From assembly GCA_964421595.1 (NCBI GenBank), contig CAYQXY010000015.1, positions 1 to 64,000 of the forward strand: a DNA stretch of 64,000 nt. The letters run 5' to 3'. A program made the position numbers and the translations under genes. Position 1 is the first letter of the stretch, and each line of letters opens with the position of its first letter. The notes below the pieces were generated by a model. It was not told the origin of the DNA and made no database searches. It saw nothing but the letters and a program-made list of their open reading frames with translations. Source of the stretch: PXAP01 sp964421595. Lineage in GTDB: Bacteria; Bacteroidota; Bacteroidia; Bacteroidales; PUMT01. Positions 45,114-54,790 of the stretch are shown here, piece after piece.

Positions 45114-46793
45114 GTGGCCCCACAAAGCATGAATGAGATAGTACAAATCTGCCTGCAGCATGGTATTACCAATGCAGTAATTTCGCCCGGATCACGCAAT
45201 GCACCTTTAATAATTGCCTTTGCCAAAAGTCCGGCCTTCCGTTGCATCAGCATAGCCGATGAACGCAGCGCAGCATATTTTGCACTGGGCATGGCGGGGC
45301 ATCTGCAAAAAACAGTAGTTCTTATCTGCACATCAGGAACAGCCGCACTAAATTATGCACCCGCACTTGCAGAAGCATTCTATCAGAATATCCCGCTTCT
45401 TGCCCTGACAGCCGACCGACCCCCCGAATGGATCGACCAGAACGACGGACAGTCAATAATGCAGCAAAACATATACAGCTCATTTATCAGGAAAAGCTAT
45501 AATATGCCGGTTGATTCAGGCACCATGGAAGACAGGTGGCATTCAAGGCGGATATTATCTGAGGCAATAAATCATACAATGTTAAACGGCAAGGGGCCGG
45601 TCCATATTAATGTCCCGCTTAGAGAACCATTATACCTGCCACAACCCGGGGTAAAAACCGAGCTCCCATCTGTTGCAGTGACCGGCAGCAGGATCACAGC
45701 TGACACAAGCCAGCTGCAATCGATAGTGGAAAAATGGGGCAGGTATTCAAAAAAACTTTTAGTTTGCGGGTTCATGGGAAAAAATCCGGAGCTGAACCTG
45801 TTGCTGGGCCGCATGGCAGAAAATGATGAGATTGCAGTAATGGCAGAAAATCTTTCAAACCTTTCCCATAAAGAATTCGTTGATAGAGCAGAGCCATTTC
45901 TTGCCGGCTTGTCTGAAACAGACAAGGAAAATTTTACTCCCGAATTGCTGATTACCATTGGAGGAGCAGTATTATCAAAAGGGCTGAAGAATTACCTTCG
46001 GGAACACAAACCGGCAGCCCACTGGCACGTAGACGAGAACGATCTGTTTACTGACACCTACCAGAACCTTACCGGCAACATCCGTATGAGTCCGCTTGAA
46101 TTTTTCTCCCATGTCGGGGGAACAATCAAAAATGAAGCGGACTATATGCACCTGGTAAGAGAAAAGACGGTCAACTGCAGGAAACTGCACCAGAAATTTA
46201 TACAGAAAGCCGTATTTTCAGACCTGGTGGCATATAATACCATTTTTAACCATCTGGCCGCATGTAACCTTCACCTGGCAAACAGCACCCCGGTGCGTTA
46301 TGCCCAGCTATTTGGCAGCCGCCCCGATATACTTTACAATTCCAACAGGGGAGTGTCGGGAATTGACGGATGCATATCGACTGCAGCCGGTGCGGCAACT
46401 GTCAATGACCAGCTCACGGTGCTTCTTTCGGGAGATGTCGGTTTTATTTACGATTCCAACGGGCTCTGGAATAACAATCTGCCGAAAAATCTGAGAATCA
46501 TAGTTTTCAATAATGATGGAGGTAACATCTTTAAGATAATCCAGACAAGTGATGAGATAAGAGGCATTGAACACTTTTTTGAAACACCCCATAATGTCAG
46601 TATCAAGGCCCTTACTGAGGCTCACGGACTGGAACACTTTTTAGCATGCAACAACGGGGAGCTTGAAGATGTTCTTCAGCACTTTTTTAAACCAAAGGAG
46701 CGCGCGGTTGTTTTGGAAATAAAAACATCAGGTACAATATCGGCCGAAGTATTCAAACAGTATTTTCAATATATCAGACAAAATGAGCAATAA
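45114..46793 (+). CDS. menD: 2-succinyl-5-enolpyruvyl-6-hydroxy-3-cyclohexene-1-carboxylate synthase
   Basis: This thiamine-diphosphate enzyme joins isochorismate and 2-oxoglutarate. Over 559 residues it shows VISPGSRNAPLIIAF, ADERSAAYFALGMAG with the conserved Glu, ICTSGTAALNYAPALAEAF, TADRPPEWIDQNDGQSIMQQ, NRGVSGIDGCISTAAGAA, and the ThDP/Mg motif beginning LLSGDVGFIYDSNGLWN and ending in NNDGG. The frame begins with GTG at 45114; an ATG at 45129 (MNEIVQICLQHG) is equally plausible and would remove five residues. Its last 11 bp overlap menB. Confidence 0.95.
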   Translation: MAPQSMNEIVQICLQHGITNAVISPGSRNAPLIIAFAKSPAFRCISIADERSAAYFALGMAGHLQKTVVLICTSGTAALNYAPALAEAFYQNIPLLALTADRPPEWIDQNDGQSIMQQNIYSSFIRKSYNMPVDSGTMEDRWHSRRILSEAINHTMLNGKGPVHINVPLREPLYLPQPGVKTELPSVAVTGSRITADTSQLQSIVEKWGRYSKKLLVCGFMGKNPELNLLLGRMAENDEIAVMAENLSNLSHKEFVDRAEPFLAGLSETDKENFTPELLITIGGAVLSKGLKNYLREHKPAAHWHVDENDLFTDTYQNLTGNIRMSPLEFFSHVGGTIKNEADYMHLVREKTVNCRKLHQKFIQKAVFSDLVAYNTIFNHLAACNLHLANSTPVRYAQLFGSRPDILYNSNRGVSGIDGCISTAAGAATVNDQLTVLLSGDVGFIYDSNGLWNNNLPKNLRIIVFNNDGGNIFKIIQTSDEIRGIEHFFETPHNVSIKALTEAHGLEHFLACNNGELEDVLQHFFKPKERAVVLEIKTSGTISAEVFKQYFQYIRQNEQ

Positions 46794-47607
46794 ACGAAAG
46801 TGGAAAACCATCAAAGAGTACGAAGAGATCAAATTTGAATTCTTCGAAGGAATAGGAAAGATCACCATCAACAGGCCCAGGTACAGGAACGCCTTTACAC
46901 CTGATACTGTAAGGGAGATGTGCGATGCCATGACGATAAGCCGCGAGAACCAGGATATATATGTAGTTGTCCTTACCGGGGAAGGCGACAAAGCCTTCTG
47001 CAGCGGAGGAGATCAGAATGTAAAGGCGATTGGTGGATATGTGGGCAAGGACGGGGTGCCCAGGCTCAATGTGCTGGATCTTCAGAAACAGATCAGGTCA
47101 TTGCCAAAACCGGTCATTGCTATGGTAAATGGTTATGCAATAGGCGGAGGCCATGTACTGCATGTAGTGTGCGATCTTACCATCGCTTCGGAAAATGCGA
47201 TATTCGGACAGACCGGTCCGAAGGTAGGAAGTTTTGATGCAGGGTTCGGAGCCTCTTACCTTGCCAGGCATGTAGGTCAAAAAAAAGCCAGGGAGATATG
47301 GTTCCTGTGCGATCAGTATTCGGCCCGGGAAGCCCTGGATATGGGAATGGTAAATAAAGTAGTTAAATTTGAAGAGCTTGAAGATGTGACCATTGAGTGG
47401 TGCCGTAAAATAATGAAACGGAGTCCGCTGGCACTAAGAATGTTAAAGATGGGGCTTAACGCCGAACTGGACGGACAGGCAGGATTGCAGGAATTTGCAG
47501 GAAACGCCACACTGCTTTACTATCTAACAGAGGAAGCTCAGGAAGGCAAAAATGCCTTCCTTGAAAAGCGGGATCCGGATTTCAAAAAATATCCGAAATT
47601 TCCCTGA
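46783..47607 (+). CDS. menB: 1,4-dihydroxy-2-naphthoyl-CoA synthase
   Basis: This crotonase-fold enzyme closes the second ring from o-succinylbenzoyl-CoA. The 274 residues include ITINRPRYRNAFTPDTVREM, FCSGGDQNVKAIGGYVGKDG, MVNGYAIGGGHVLHVVCDLT and the MenB-specific TGPKVGSFDAGFGASYLARH, followed by KKAREIWFLCDQY. It begins inside menD (11-bp overlap), a sign of translational coupling. After it comes a 450-bp gap before menA. Confidence 0.97.
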   Translation: MSNKRKWKTIKEYEEIKFEFFEGIGKITINRPRYRNAFTPDTVREMCDAMTISRENQDIYVVVLTGEGDKAFCSGGDQNVKAIGGYVGKDGVPRLNVLDLQKQIRSLPKPVIAMVNGYAIGGGHVLHVVCDLTIASENAIFGQTGPKVGSFDAGFGASYLARHVGQKKAREIWFLCDQYSAREALDMGMVNKVVKFEELEDVTIEWCRKIMKRSPLALRMLKMGLNAELDGQAGLQEFAGNATLLYYLTEEAQEGKNAFLEKRDPDFKKYPKFP

Positions 47608-48060
47608 CCGGAGAAGGAGGAACAGGCCGAATATAGCGATTCATCAGTTTGCCCAAGGACAGTTGACCTGTTTCATCAGGATGGGAAAAATGAAGTTAAG
47701 GTAACCTATTGGCCTGCGGACTTAAGCTTTTAAGCAATTATTACAATAGCAACACAGTGACATAGAGGGCCGGAATTAAAAGTATATATGAATGAATAAC
47801 AGGCCGGCCACCGGAGAGCATTATAAGTTACTATTAGCAGCATCATTATGTTCAACTGGTTTAAGGCAAATACTGAGTGATATGTTTACCAGGATGAATT
47901 GAATCAGGACATTTGGCATGAAATTAGCTGAAAGGTTTATTGTTAGGCATATACTCAAAATTTATATGCACCAAACCTACTTTCGAGTTTTTTTGAGCAC
48001 CCGGCATTGATGAGGGAATTAATAGATTTAAATAAAATCAATAACAAACAAAATATCAGA
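47608..48060. other. Intergenic gap inside the men locus
   Basis: About 450 bp separate menB from menA although all genes face right. No protein frame, repeat copy or strong terminator was recognised. It includes the palindrome-rich GGCCGGCC at about 47801. menA-menC-menE may be transcribed separately from a promoter here. Confidence 0.4.
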
Positions 48061-48963
48061 ATGAACCGATTTTCCGCCTGGACAGAAGCAATAAGACTCA
48101 GAACCCTTCCCCTGGCAATAGCCAGTCCGGTACTGGGCAGTTTCTTTGCTCTCTCTGAAAACAGTTTCAGGTGGGACATATTCTTACTTGCAGTAATAAC
48201 GACACTACTTCTGCAGATACTCTCAAACCTGGCGAATGATTATGGCGACTTCAAAACAGGCGCCGACAATTCCGAAAGGATTGGTCCGCGACGTCTCGTC
48301 CAGAGTGGGATTATCTCTCCGCAGCTGATGAAAAGGGCTGTTTTGCTAACAGTTTTATTATCGCTGATCTCCGGGCTGGCCCTTATCTTTACAGGTACTC
48401 AGGGTGAAGGGCAGATGGCAAAACTTTTCTTTATTCTGCTTGGCTTTGGCGCCATTGCCGCCGCCATTACCTATACCATGGGTAAAAATCCTTACGGCTA
48501 TAAGGGATTGGGCGATGTCTTTGTCTTCCTGTTTTTTGGACTTACAGGAGTATTGGGTACCTATTATCTTCACACTGCAAATATTAACCTGTGGCTTGTT
48601 CTTCCTGCTGCATCAGTTGGATTGCTAAGTGTGGGAGTACTTAATCTCAACAACCTGCGTGATTATGAGAGCGATAAAAAAGCCAATAAAAGGACCATGG
48701 TTGTACTCCTGGGAAGCAGTAAAGCAAGGATCTATCACCTGCTTCTTGTTTCCGGTTCCATGGTAACAGGGCTGTTGTATATATTATTCAACTTCCATTC
48801 AGGGTTCCAGTTTCTTTTTGTGTTTATAATCCCGATGATGGTAAATAATATCATGATAGTCTTTAAAAACCCCAGTCCAACCGAGCTTTACCCGGAACTA
48901 AGAAAACTTGCAATAATCACTCTGCTCTTTGCACTTTCTTTCGGACTGGGAGAAATTTTGTAA
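48061..48963 (+). CDS. menA: 1,4-dihydroxy-2-naphthoate polyprenyltransferase
   Basis: This inner-membrane UbiA-type prenyltransferase attaches the isoprenoid tail to DHNA to give demethylmenaquinone. It has 300 residues and eight or nine membrane helices. The first Asp-rich motif is NLANDYGDFKTGADNSERIG and the second is NLNNLRDYESDKKANKRT; both bind Mg-diphosphate. The longest frame starts with a TTG/ATG at 48007/48010. I chose the ATG at 48061, because family members begin MNRFxAWxEAxRLRTLPLA directly before the first helix. menC starts 15 bp downstream. Confidence 0.94.
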   Translation: MNRFSAWTEAIRLRTLPLAIASPVLGSFFALSENSFRWDIFLLAVITTLLLQILSNLANDYGDFKTGADNSERIGPRRLVQSGIISPQLMKRAVLLTVLLSLISGLALIFTGTQGEGQMAKLFFILLGFGAIAAAITYTMGKNPYGYKGLGDVFVFLFFGLTGVLGTYYLHTANINLWLVLPAASVGLLSVGVLNLNNLRDYESDKKANKRTMVVLLGSSKARIYHLLLVSGSMVTGLLYILFNFHSGFQFLFVFIIPMMVNNIMIVFKNPSPTELYPELRKLAIITLLFALSFGLGEIL

Positions 48964-48978
48964 TTAAAGAGATTATGT

Positions 48979-50031
48979 ATGTTCAATGCGGCTCTTACAA
49001 AATTGGTATTTCGTTTTATCACACCAGGCAAAACCTCCCGTGGGGTTCTATATGAAAAACCATCATGGTTCCTGAGCATAGAAAACAAATCGACAGGAAT
49101 AAGGGGCATTGGCGAATTTTCAGTCATACCGGGCTTAAATCCTGAATTTGACAACAAATACGATAATAAACTCCTGCATCTTGTCTGGCAAATAAACAAT
49201 AATCAGCAACTGCCATCACTAAATAATTACAACAACTTCCCCTCAATAAGGTTTGGGCTGGAAACGGCACTGAAAGACATGGAAACCGGAGGAAAAAAAT
49301 TACTGTTCCCCTCCGGGTTCACGGCCGGCGAAAAAGGCATACCTGTCAACGGATTGATATGGATGGGCACTATAAAAGAGATGAAACGGCAAATTGATAC
49401 TAAGATCATGGCCGGGTTTACATGCTTAAAGCTGAAGATAGGAGCTCTGGACTTCAATACAGAAATTGAGCTGATTAAAGACCTGAGAAAACAATACAAT
49501 CCGCAACAACTCGAAATACGCGTCGATGCCAATGGAGCTTTCCTTCCCGGAGAAGCACTTGAAAATCTCAATATATTATCAGAGTTCGGAATTCATTCGG
49601 CCGAACAGCCAATTAAGCCCGGCCAATGGAAAGCAATGGCCGGATTGTGTGCCAGCTCACCTGTACCTGTTGCACTCGATGAAGAACTTATCGGCATAGA
49701 CCCGGACCTGGATGGAGAAAGGATGCTTGCAGAAATCAATCCACGCTACATCATCCTTAAGCCCTCCCTTCTTGGCGGTTTTGAAAAATCCATGAAGTGG
49801 ATCTCCGTTGCAGAAAAAACGGGAACAGGATGGTGGATAACCTCTGCCCTTGAATCAAACATCGGGTTAAATGCAATTGCACAATGGACATATACTCTGC
49901 AGAGCAAGATGGCTCAGGGACTGGGTACCGGACAGGTATTCAGGAACAATATCAGTTCGCCATTATCGGTAAAAGGACAATTTCTTCATTATTATCCTCT
50001 GGCAGAGTGGGATACCGGAGATATTTTATAA
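48979..50031 (+). CDS. menC: o-Succinylbenzoate synthase
   Basis: This enolase-superfamily enzyme dehydrates SHCHC to o-succinylbenzoate. In 350 residues it shows the catalytic KLKIGALDF (K-x-K), the metal ligands in IRVDANGAFLPGEAL, in SAEQPIKPGQW and in VALDEELIG, and the second catalytic Lys in YIILKPSLLGGFEKSM. The tail WWITSALESNIGLNAIAQW is typical of MenC. The ATG at 48979 follows menA by 15 bp. Confidence 0.93.
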   Translation: MFNAALTKLVFRFITPGKTSRGVLYEKPSWFLSIENKSTGIRGIGEFSVIPGLNPEFDNKYDNKLLHLVWQINNNQQLPSLNNYNNFPSIRFGLETALKDMETGGKKLLFPSGFTAGEKGIPVNGLIWMGTIKEMKRQIDTKIMAGFTCLKLKIGALDFNTEIELIKDLRKQYNPQQLEIRVDANGAFLPGEALENLNILSEFGIHSAEQPIKPGQWKAMAGLCASSPVPVALDEELIGIDPDLDGERMLAEINPRYIILKPSLLGGFEKSMKWISVAEKTGTGWWITSALESNIGLNAIAQWTYTLQSKMAQGLGTGQVFRNNISSPLSVKGQFLHYYPLAEWDTGDIL

Positions 50032-50266
50032 AATACTTTCACCGGTTAACTGATTCCCGGCCATACAGAGTAAAATTCTGGTGATTAAGCAATGCATGTT
50101 TGTTGAATATATACTATCGTATTGGAAAGCAGCTTTATCACGCCGGTATCAGGGATTATGCATTTTAAGCTACATATAGCCCTCAGTGGCAAAATCCCCG
50201 AAAGGGAAATTAGTATGAGATAATTTATTGAAGAAAATCGAAAGTGTTATAATATTTTATCAAAGA

Positions 50267-51358
50267 ATGAAACTGGCATCTACCTATATTACACTTGACG
50301 GTTTGAATTACAGCAGAAATGAACTGCTGAGGCTCTGCCGGCAAAAAACTGAAGACCTGCGATTGCCGCAATGGCAAAAAGATATATTCGTATTTATTCT
50401 AAGCTGGCTTGATGAGTCAGATCATATTGAAATACAGACCTCGGGGTCAACAGGTGCACCAAAACCAATAAAACTGAAGAAGCAGTGGATGGTTAATTCG
50501 GCAACTGCCACCTGCAACCGGTTTAACCTGAATGAAACGTCCAAAGCCTTGCTCTGCCTGCCTGCCAAATATATTGCCGGCCGGATGATGATAGTAAGAG
50601 CAATTGTAAGCCGATGCGACCTTCTCACCATTCCGCCGGAATCAATTCCCTTACAGGATACCGGCAGTGAAGTTGATTTTGCTGCTGTAACCCCGCACCA
50701 GCTGTATAACTCAATTGAAAACGCCTGGAAAGGGAAGAATGTTAAAACATTGATTGTTGGCGGAGGAGAGATAAGCACTTCACTTGAAAGAAGGATCATG
50801 AATATGCCGGCTGAAATTTATGCAACCTATGGAATGACAGAAACATCTTCCCATATAGCCCTGCGCAGGATAAACGGACCCGGAAGCACTAATTGGTTTA
50901 CGGTTTTGGAAGATATCAGTATCTCTGCAGATGAAAGAAATTGCCTTGTAATAGATGCACCGGAGTTAAATGACCAGATTCTCACGACCAATGACATTAT
51001 TGAAATCAAAGATGAGCAGCATTTCAGATGGCTTGGACGGTGGGATAATGTTATCAACAGCGGCGGAATCAAGATAATTCCCGAAAGTATCGAGAAGATC
51101 ATATCGGGTATAAGGCCTGAGCGCCTGGTTATCGTACCATTCCCCGATGATAAGTTTGGTGAGATCCCGGTCCTTGTTATTGAAACAGAAACTATTGGGA
51201 TTTCAGAATCCAGAGAATTGCTTGACAGGATATCGACTCAAACAGATAAGTATTCAGCGCCTAAAAGGATAATCAGCCTCCGTGCCTTCCCCGAAACCCC
51301 GACAGGCAAACCAGACAGGAAAAGGATAGTGGAATTGATAAAAGATTTACACAGCTGA
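50267..51358 (+). CDS. menE: o-Succinylbenzoate-CoA ligase
   Basis: This ANL-family adenylating enzyme activates o-succinylbenzoate with CoA. From the ATG at 50267 it has 363 residues, the short form seen in Bacteroidota. Motifs: EIQTSGSTGAPKPIKLKKQW (P-loop-like A3), YATYGMTETSSHIALRR (A5), WLGRWDNVINSGGIKIIPES (A7/A8) and the end PTGKPDRKRIVELI with the catalytic Lys (A10). The open frame extends 13 codons upstream to a TTG; the ATG is more likely. The 235-bp gap after menC contains no gene. MenH is not in the window. Confidence 0.9.
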   Translation: MKLASTYITLDGLNYSRNELLRLCRQKTEDLRLPQWQKDIFVFILSWLDESDHIEIQTSGSTGAPKPIKLKKQWMVNSATATCNRFNLNETSKALLCLPAKYIAGRMMIVRAIVSRCDLLTIPPESIPLQDTGSEVDFAAVTPHQLYNSIENAWKGKNVKTLIVGGGEISTSLERRIMNMPAEIYATYGMTETSSHIALRRINGPGSTNWFTVLEDISISADERNCLVIDAPELNDQILTTNDIIEIKDEQHFRWLGRWDNVINSGGIKIIPESIEKIISGIRPERLVIVPFPDDKFGEIPVLVIETETIGISESRELLDRISTQTDKYSAPKRIISLRAFPETPTGKPDRKRIVELIKDLHS

Positions 51359-51461
51359 ACAATTACCCGCATAATGGTATAACTGCAAAACATTCGGAAT
51401 TCTCAAACTTTATTTGATGTTTGATATTAACCTGAAGATAAGGCTTACAAATTCCAATATC

Positions 51462-52310
51462 TCAGATATTAACAATAGGAACCTTGCTCCAGTTAATATT
51501 GTTGGTTGCAGTTGCTACATCTGTAAATTCAAATTCAGTTAACCATAGCTCCAGTTTGGCAGCTGCTCCTTTTAAACCAGTGTAAGATTTGAATTTGCGG
51601 GTCAATGTTAATTCTTTTATTACAGGTTGATCAGGATCAAAATCGCGAGGATGCAGATAACTCATAAGGTAGTCGGATTGCTTTGTCCAGTTACTAATCA
51701 AATAATATGGAAAAAACCGGAAATATCCGCCGCCTGTGAATATAACCGGTTTACCGAAAACACTTATGTAATTGATTGGCAATTCCTTTAACTCAATACC
51801 ATTGTACTTGATTATAGAAGGAACTGGCTTATTGTATGCCGTATATCCCCCATGTGCCCTTGGAGCCGGAAATACAGAACAATCTACCAGTATACCCATG
51901 GAGGCAATAATCTCAAACGCCCATTTATTAGTCTCTCTTATAGAAAAACCAGGTGCACGGAAATAATTTACTTTCTTCCCTGTGATATCTTCTAAAATTT
52001 TAAGGGAATATTCCAGATCTCTTGCAAATTCATGTGGTTTTTGTTGGTAAATCAGCTGATGCAGGTGGGAGTGTGAGGCAACATCGAATCCTCTATTGGC
52101 AATATCCCTTATTACTCCAGGGTATGTTTTGGCAATCCAGCCCAGACAAAAAAAGGTGGCCTTGGTCTGGGTTCTTCTAAGAATATCAAAAATTCTTTCC
52201 ATATTCATATGTATACGGCTCTCAAAACTGTTCCATTGCCTTGAGGACCTGGTCGAGTCGTTATCCAGAATATGAAACCAATCTTCGATATCGAAAGTAA
52301 GGATTTTCAT
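51462..52310 (-). CDS. Polysaccharide deacetylase family protein
   Basis: The 282-residue NodB-fold protein removes N- or O-acetyl groups from glycans. It shows ILTFDIEDWFHILD with the catalytic Asp at the start, ATFFCLGWIAKTYPGVIRDI, the metal-binding FDVASHSHLHQLIYQQ (H-x-x-x-H) and VNYFRAPGFSI. This is the subtype found in exopolysaccharide loci that also carry PEP-CTERM/exosortase-like genes. There is no signal peptide, so it may work on lipid-linked sugars on the inner face, or be exported in another way. It opens the second polysaccharide region, facing menE. Confidence 0.88.
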   Translation of the reverse strand: MKILTFDIEDWFHILDNDSTRSSRQWNSFESRIHMNMERIFDILRRTQTKATFFCLGWIAKTYPGVIRDIANRGFDVASHSHLHQLIYQQKPHEFARDLEYSLKILEDITGKKVNYFRAPGFSIRETNKWAFEIIASMGILVDCSVFPAPRAHGGYTAYNKPVPSIIKYNGIELKELPINYISVFGKPVIFTGGGYFRFFPYYLISNWTKQSDYLMSYLHPRDFDPDQPVIKELTLTRKFKSYTGLKGAAAKLELWLTEFEFTDVATATNNINWSKVPIVNI

Positions 52311-53215
52311 GATCCGTAAATGGTAAGATAACCCAAATAGATTCTACATAAACCTTTATATAATCCCTGATTCTGAGAAATTACCCGGAATATAAGACAG
52401 CCTGAGAAGTTTACCTGAAATATGATTAAGGAGAACTGAGAATAATACCAGAGAATTTGTATTGGAAGTCTAAAAGTATATGCAAGATAAAAAAAAACTT
52501 GCAATAAGGCAGAAGGTTTTTAAAAAATTTTCATTTCTATAGCACAACTATGATCATGAATGTCAAAGTTATAGACTGATTTCATGAATGAATTTTTTCA
52601 TTACTTTCTTACCATATCATCTGGTACGACCACTACACTTTTTTACTTATAGATTAGCCGAAACATGGACCTTTCATGCAGAAAAATTCAAACACTGGCG
52701 GTGGATAAATTCCGCAAATTTGTCTAACATCAGAATGAATGCTATTGGGAATTGGGACATTTACACTTCGGAGCCATATGCCTCCAGGGTGAGCTAAACC
52801 GTTTTAAAGGTAAAAATTTGATTAATAATGTTTTGTAGGTGATGAAATGCCTTATTAACAATGTGAGTGCAGGAATTCAACGGTTAAAGAGATATCCTGC
52901 AAAAAAAACTGCCCGAACAGAAAATCTTCAATAAACCCTGAGTCTATGAATTTACGGTGCTTGCAAAGCATTCCACCAGATCATAAGATAAACCTGAATC
53001 GGCCCGCCATTTTCCAGCTACATTAAAATACAAAGTCATGGATGTTGTTTAATGGATTTTTTGTATATTTATTTATGAAAGCACAGGGATCCCCCATCCT
53101 GCATTAAATCTCCGGGGCAAACCAGAAAGGTATTAAAACTGTTCAATATTTCAGTTAGTCTCTCAGTCTTTAACCAGCAGTTTCTCTTTACTAATTCTCC
53201 TAAGTTTGGATATTC
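52311..53215. other. 900-bp intergenic region before the WecA-like gene
   Basis: This region lies between divergently transcribed polysaccharide genes and should contain both promoters. A 69-codon frame (52588-52797) has an aromatic-rich composition and no recognised domain, and I do not call it. TAAGTTTG at 53201-53208 matches TAnnTTTG but lies only 7 bp before the WecA-like ATG. No antiterminator gene of the UpxY type and no repeat copy was seen. Confidence 0.45.
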
Positions 53216-54388
53216 ATGGAAGTGCCATTGCTTTCATTAAGTATTCTTCTCGCCTTAGCTACCAGTGCTGTTATTACTGCATTCGATATTCCTATTATCA
53301 TTTCCCTTGCATACAGAAAGAAACTGGTTGATGTCCCTGATGATAAAAGGAAATTTCATAAACAGCCGGTTCCTGCACTGGGAGGAATTGCAATATTTAT
53401 TGGAATTATTATTTCCTTCTCCCTTTGGATCGGGGAAAGCATTCCCGTTTTCTATCCTTATCTCATCGCAGGATCTGTCCTTCTCTTTACTGTTGGAGTT
53501 AATGATGATATTCTCGAAATGAACCCGTGGAAAAAATTAGTTGCCCAGATATTGGCATCTGCGATTATAGTGATAGGCGGCAAAGTAAGACTGGATTTCC
53601 TCGATGGTCTGTTAGGTTTTGGTTTATTGCCTGAATTTTTTGCAATTGTGTTTACAATATTTGCCTTCGTACTTATAATTAATGCGTTCAACCTGATAGA
53701 CGGAGTCGATGGTCTTGCTGCAACCATGGCACTGATCGGGGCCATCTTTTTTTGCATCTGGTTCTTTGTAAATAACCATGCCGGTGAATCAATTCTTGCT
53801 GCCTCCTTAACAGGAGCATTGATAGGTTTTCTGTATTACAACAGATCTCCTGCCAAAATTTTCATGGGGGACACCGGATCGCTCATAGTGGGCCTGATAA
53901 TGGCCGTTATGGCCTTCAGATTGATTGAGCTTAACTCCAAATCATCAGTGTTTGCATTTGAAAAACCGACTGTTTTCGCTCTGTCACTCCTGATAATTCC
54001 AATGGCCGACACCATCAGGGTCATAATAGTAAGGCTGATGAAAAAGAAATCACCTTTCTTTCCGGATCGCAGTCATATACACCATAGATTACTTGAGATG
54101 GGATTTGGGCACAGGAATATATGCAGATTTCTGACTATCACCCATCTCGGAATTATCGGTGTTGCACTGTTTCTTTACAGTCTCGAAATTCACCTCTACC
54201 TGTTATCTATCTGGGGCCTGGCTTTTATGATAATTCCGACTGCACATATTCTCAAGAGATGGCAGGCCAGATTAAAGCTTAGACTAAGAGAAAGAAAATT
54301 GCAAAAACCTACGATGGAATCACATTATTTCATGAAACCGGCAAAAAAGGTACATAGACTTGCAAAAGTAAGCGAGTTAAACGACTGA
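53216..54388 (+). CDS. Undecaprenyl-phosphate glycosyl-1-phosphate transferase (WecA/MraY family)
   Basis: This polytopic inner-membrane enzyme of 390 residues starts a lipid-linked glycan by adding a sugar phosphate (usually GlcNAc-1-P) to undecaprenyl phosphate. The family motifs are present: PVPALGGIAIFIGI, GVNDDILEMNPWKKLVAQI, NAFNLIDGVDGLAATMALIG, KIFMGDTGSLIVGLIMAVMA and DRSHIHHRLLEMGFGHRN. About 10 or 11 membrane segments are present, with a basic tail after about 350. It lies at the left of the second polysaccharide region and probably primes the glycan made there. The first region has a different kind of initiating enzyme at 10.4 kb. Confidence 0.93.
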   Translation: MEVPLLSLSILLALATSAVITAFDIPIIISLAYRKKLVDVPDDKRKFHKQPVPALGGIAIFIGIIISFSLWIGESIPVFYPYLIAGSVLLFTVGVNDDILEMNPWKKLVAQILASAIIVIGGKVRLDFLDGLLGFGLLPEFFAIVFTIFAFVLIINAFNLIDGVDGLAATMALIGAIFFCIWFFVNNHAGESILAASLTGALIGFLYYNRSPAKIFMGDTGSLIVGLIMAVMAFRLIELNSKSSVFAFEKPTVFALSLLIIPMADTIRVIIVRLMKKKSPFFPDRSHIHHRLLEMGFGHRNICRFLTITHLGIIGVALFLYSLEIHLYLLSIWGLAFMIIPTAHILKRWQARLKLRLRERKLQKPTMESHYFMKPAKKVHRLAKVSELND

Positions 54389-54746
54389 ATCCTGATCCTG
54401 CCAGGGCATAGAAAAGCTATGAATTAGCATTGGCAACCTCCCGTGTCAACCACTTTACGTGGCGTAAACCTTTCGTAAAAATTTGATCAACATCTTTAAT
54501 TTTATGGATTATTTATCCATTGGATAAACAATACCCCTCTGCAGTTTTCTACGGAATGAATTTTTTTACATAAATTTATATCTGATCCGGCTAAAAAGTG
54601 GGCACCCCACAAAGTACCTTATTTAGCTACGTAATCTAAATAAAATAATAAAATTTCCGTAATATTTTTGTAAAAAATGAAACAACAAATATTGACGTAC
54701 GTATATAATTCCTTGACGAACGTTCAAATTAGTGTGACGAAAGTAA

Positions 54747-54754
54747 TATATTTG
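54747..54754 (+). promoter_or_regulatory. Candidate -7 element of the beta-helix protein gene
   Basis: TATATTTG matches TAnnTTTG and lies 36 bp before the ATG at 54791. It sits inside the longer open frame that begins at 54677, which argues for the downstream start. No good -33 element is present. The rest of 54389-54790 shows nothing else recognisable. Confidence 0.45.
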
Positions 54755-54790
54755 CGGACACTAATTAGTCTTATCTTAATATTTGTTGTA

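Noticed and set aside
52588..52797. 69-codon open frame before the WecA-like gene
   Set aside because: Aromatic-rich but without a recognised domain; the region should hold two divergent promoters. It could be a small gene, but I cannot support it.
54677..54790. 38-codon N-terminal extension of the beta-helix protein
   Set aside because: A TATATTTG promoter element lies within it and the signal peptide begins only at 54791.
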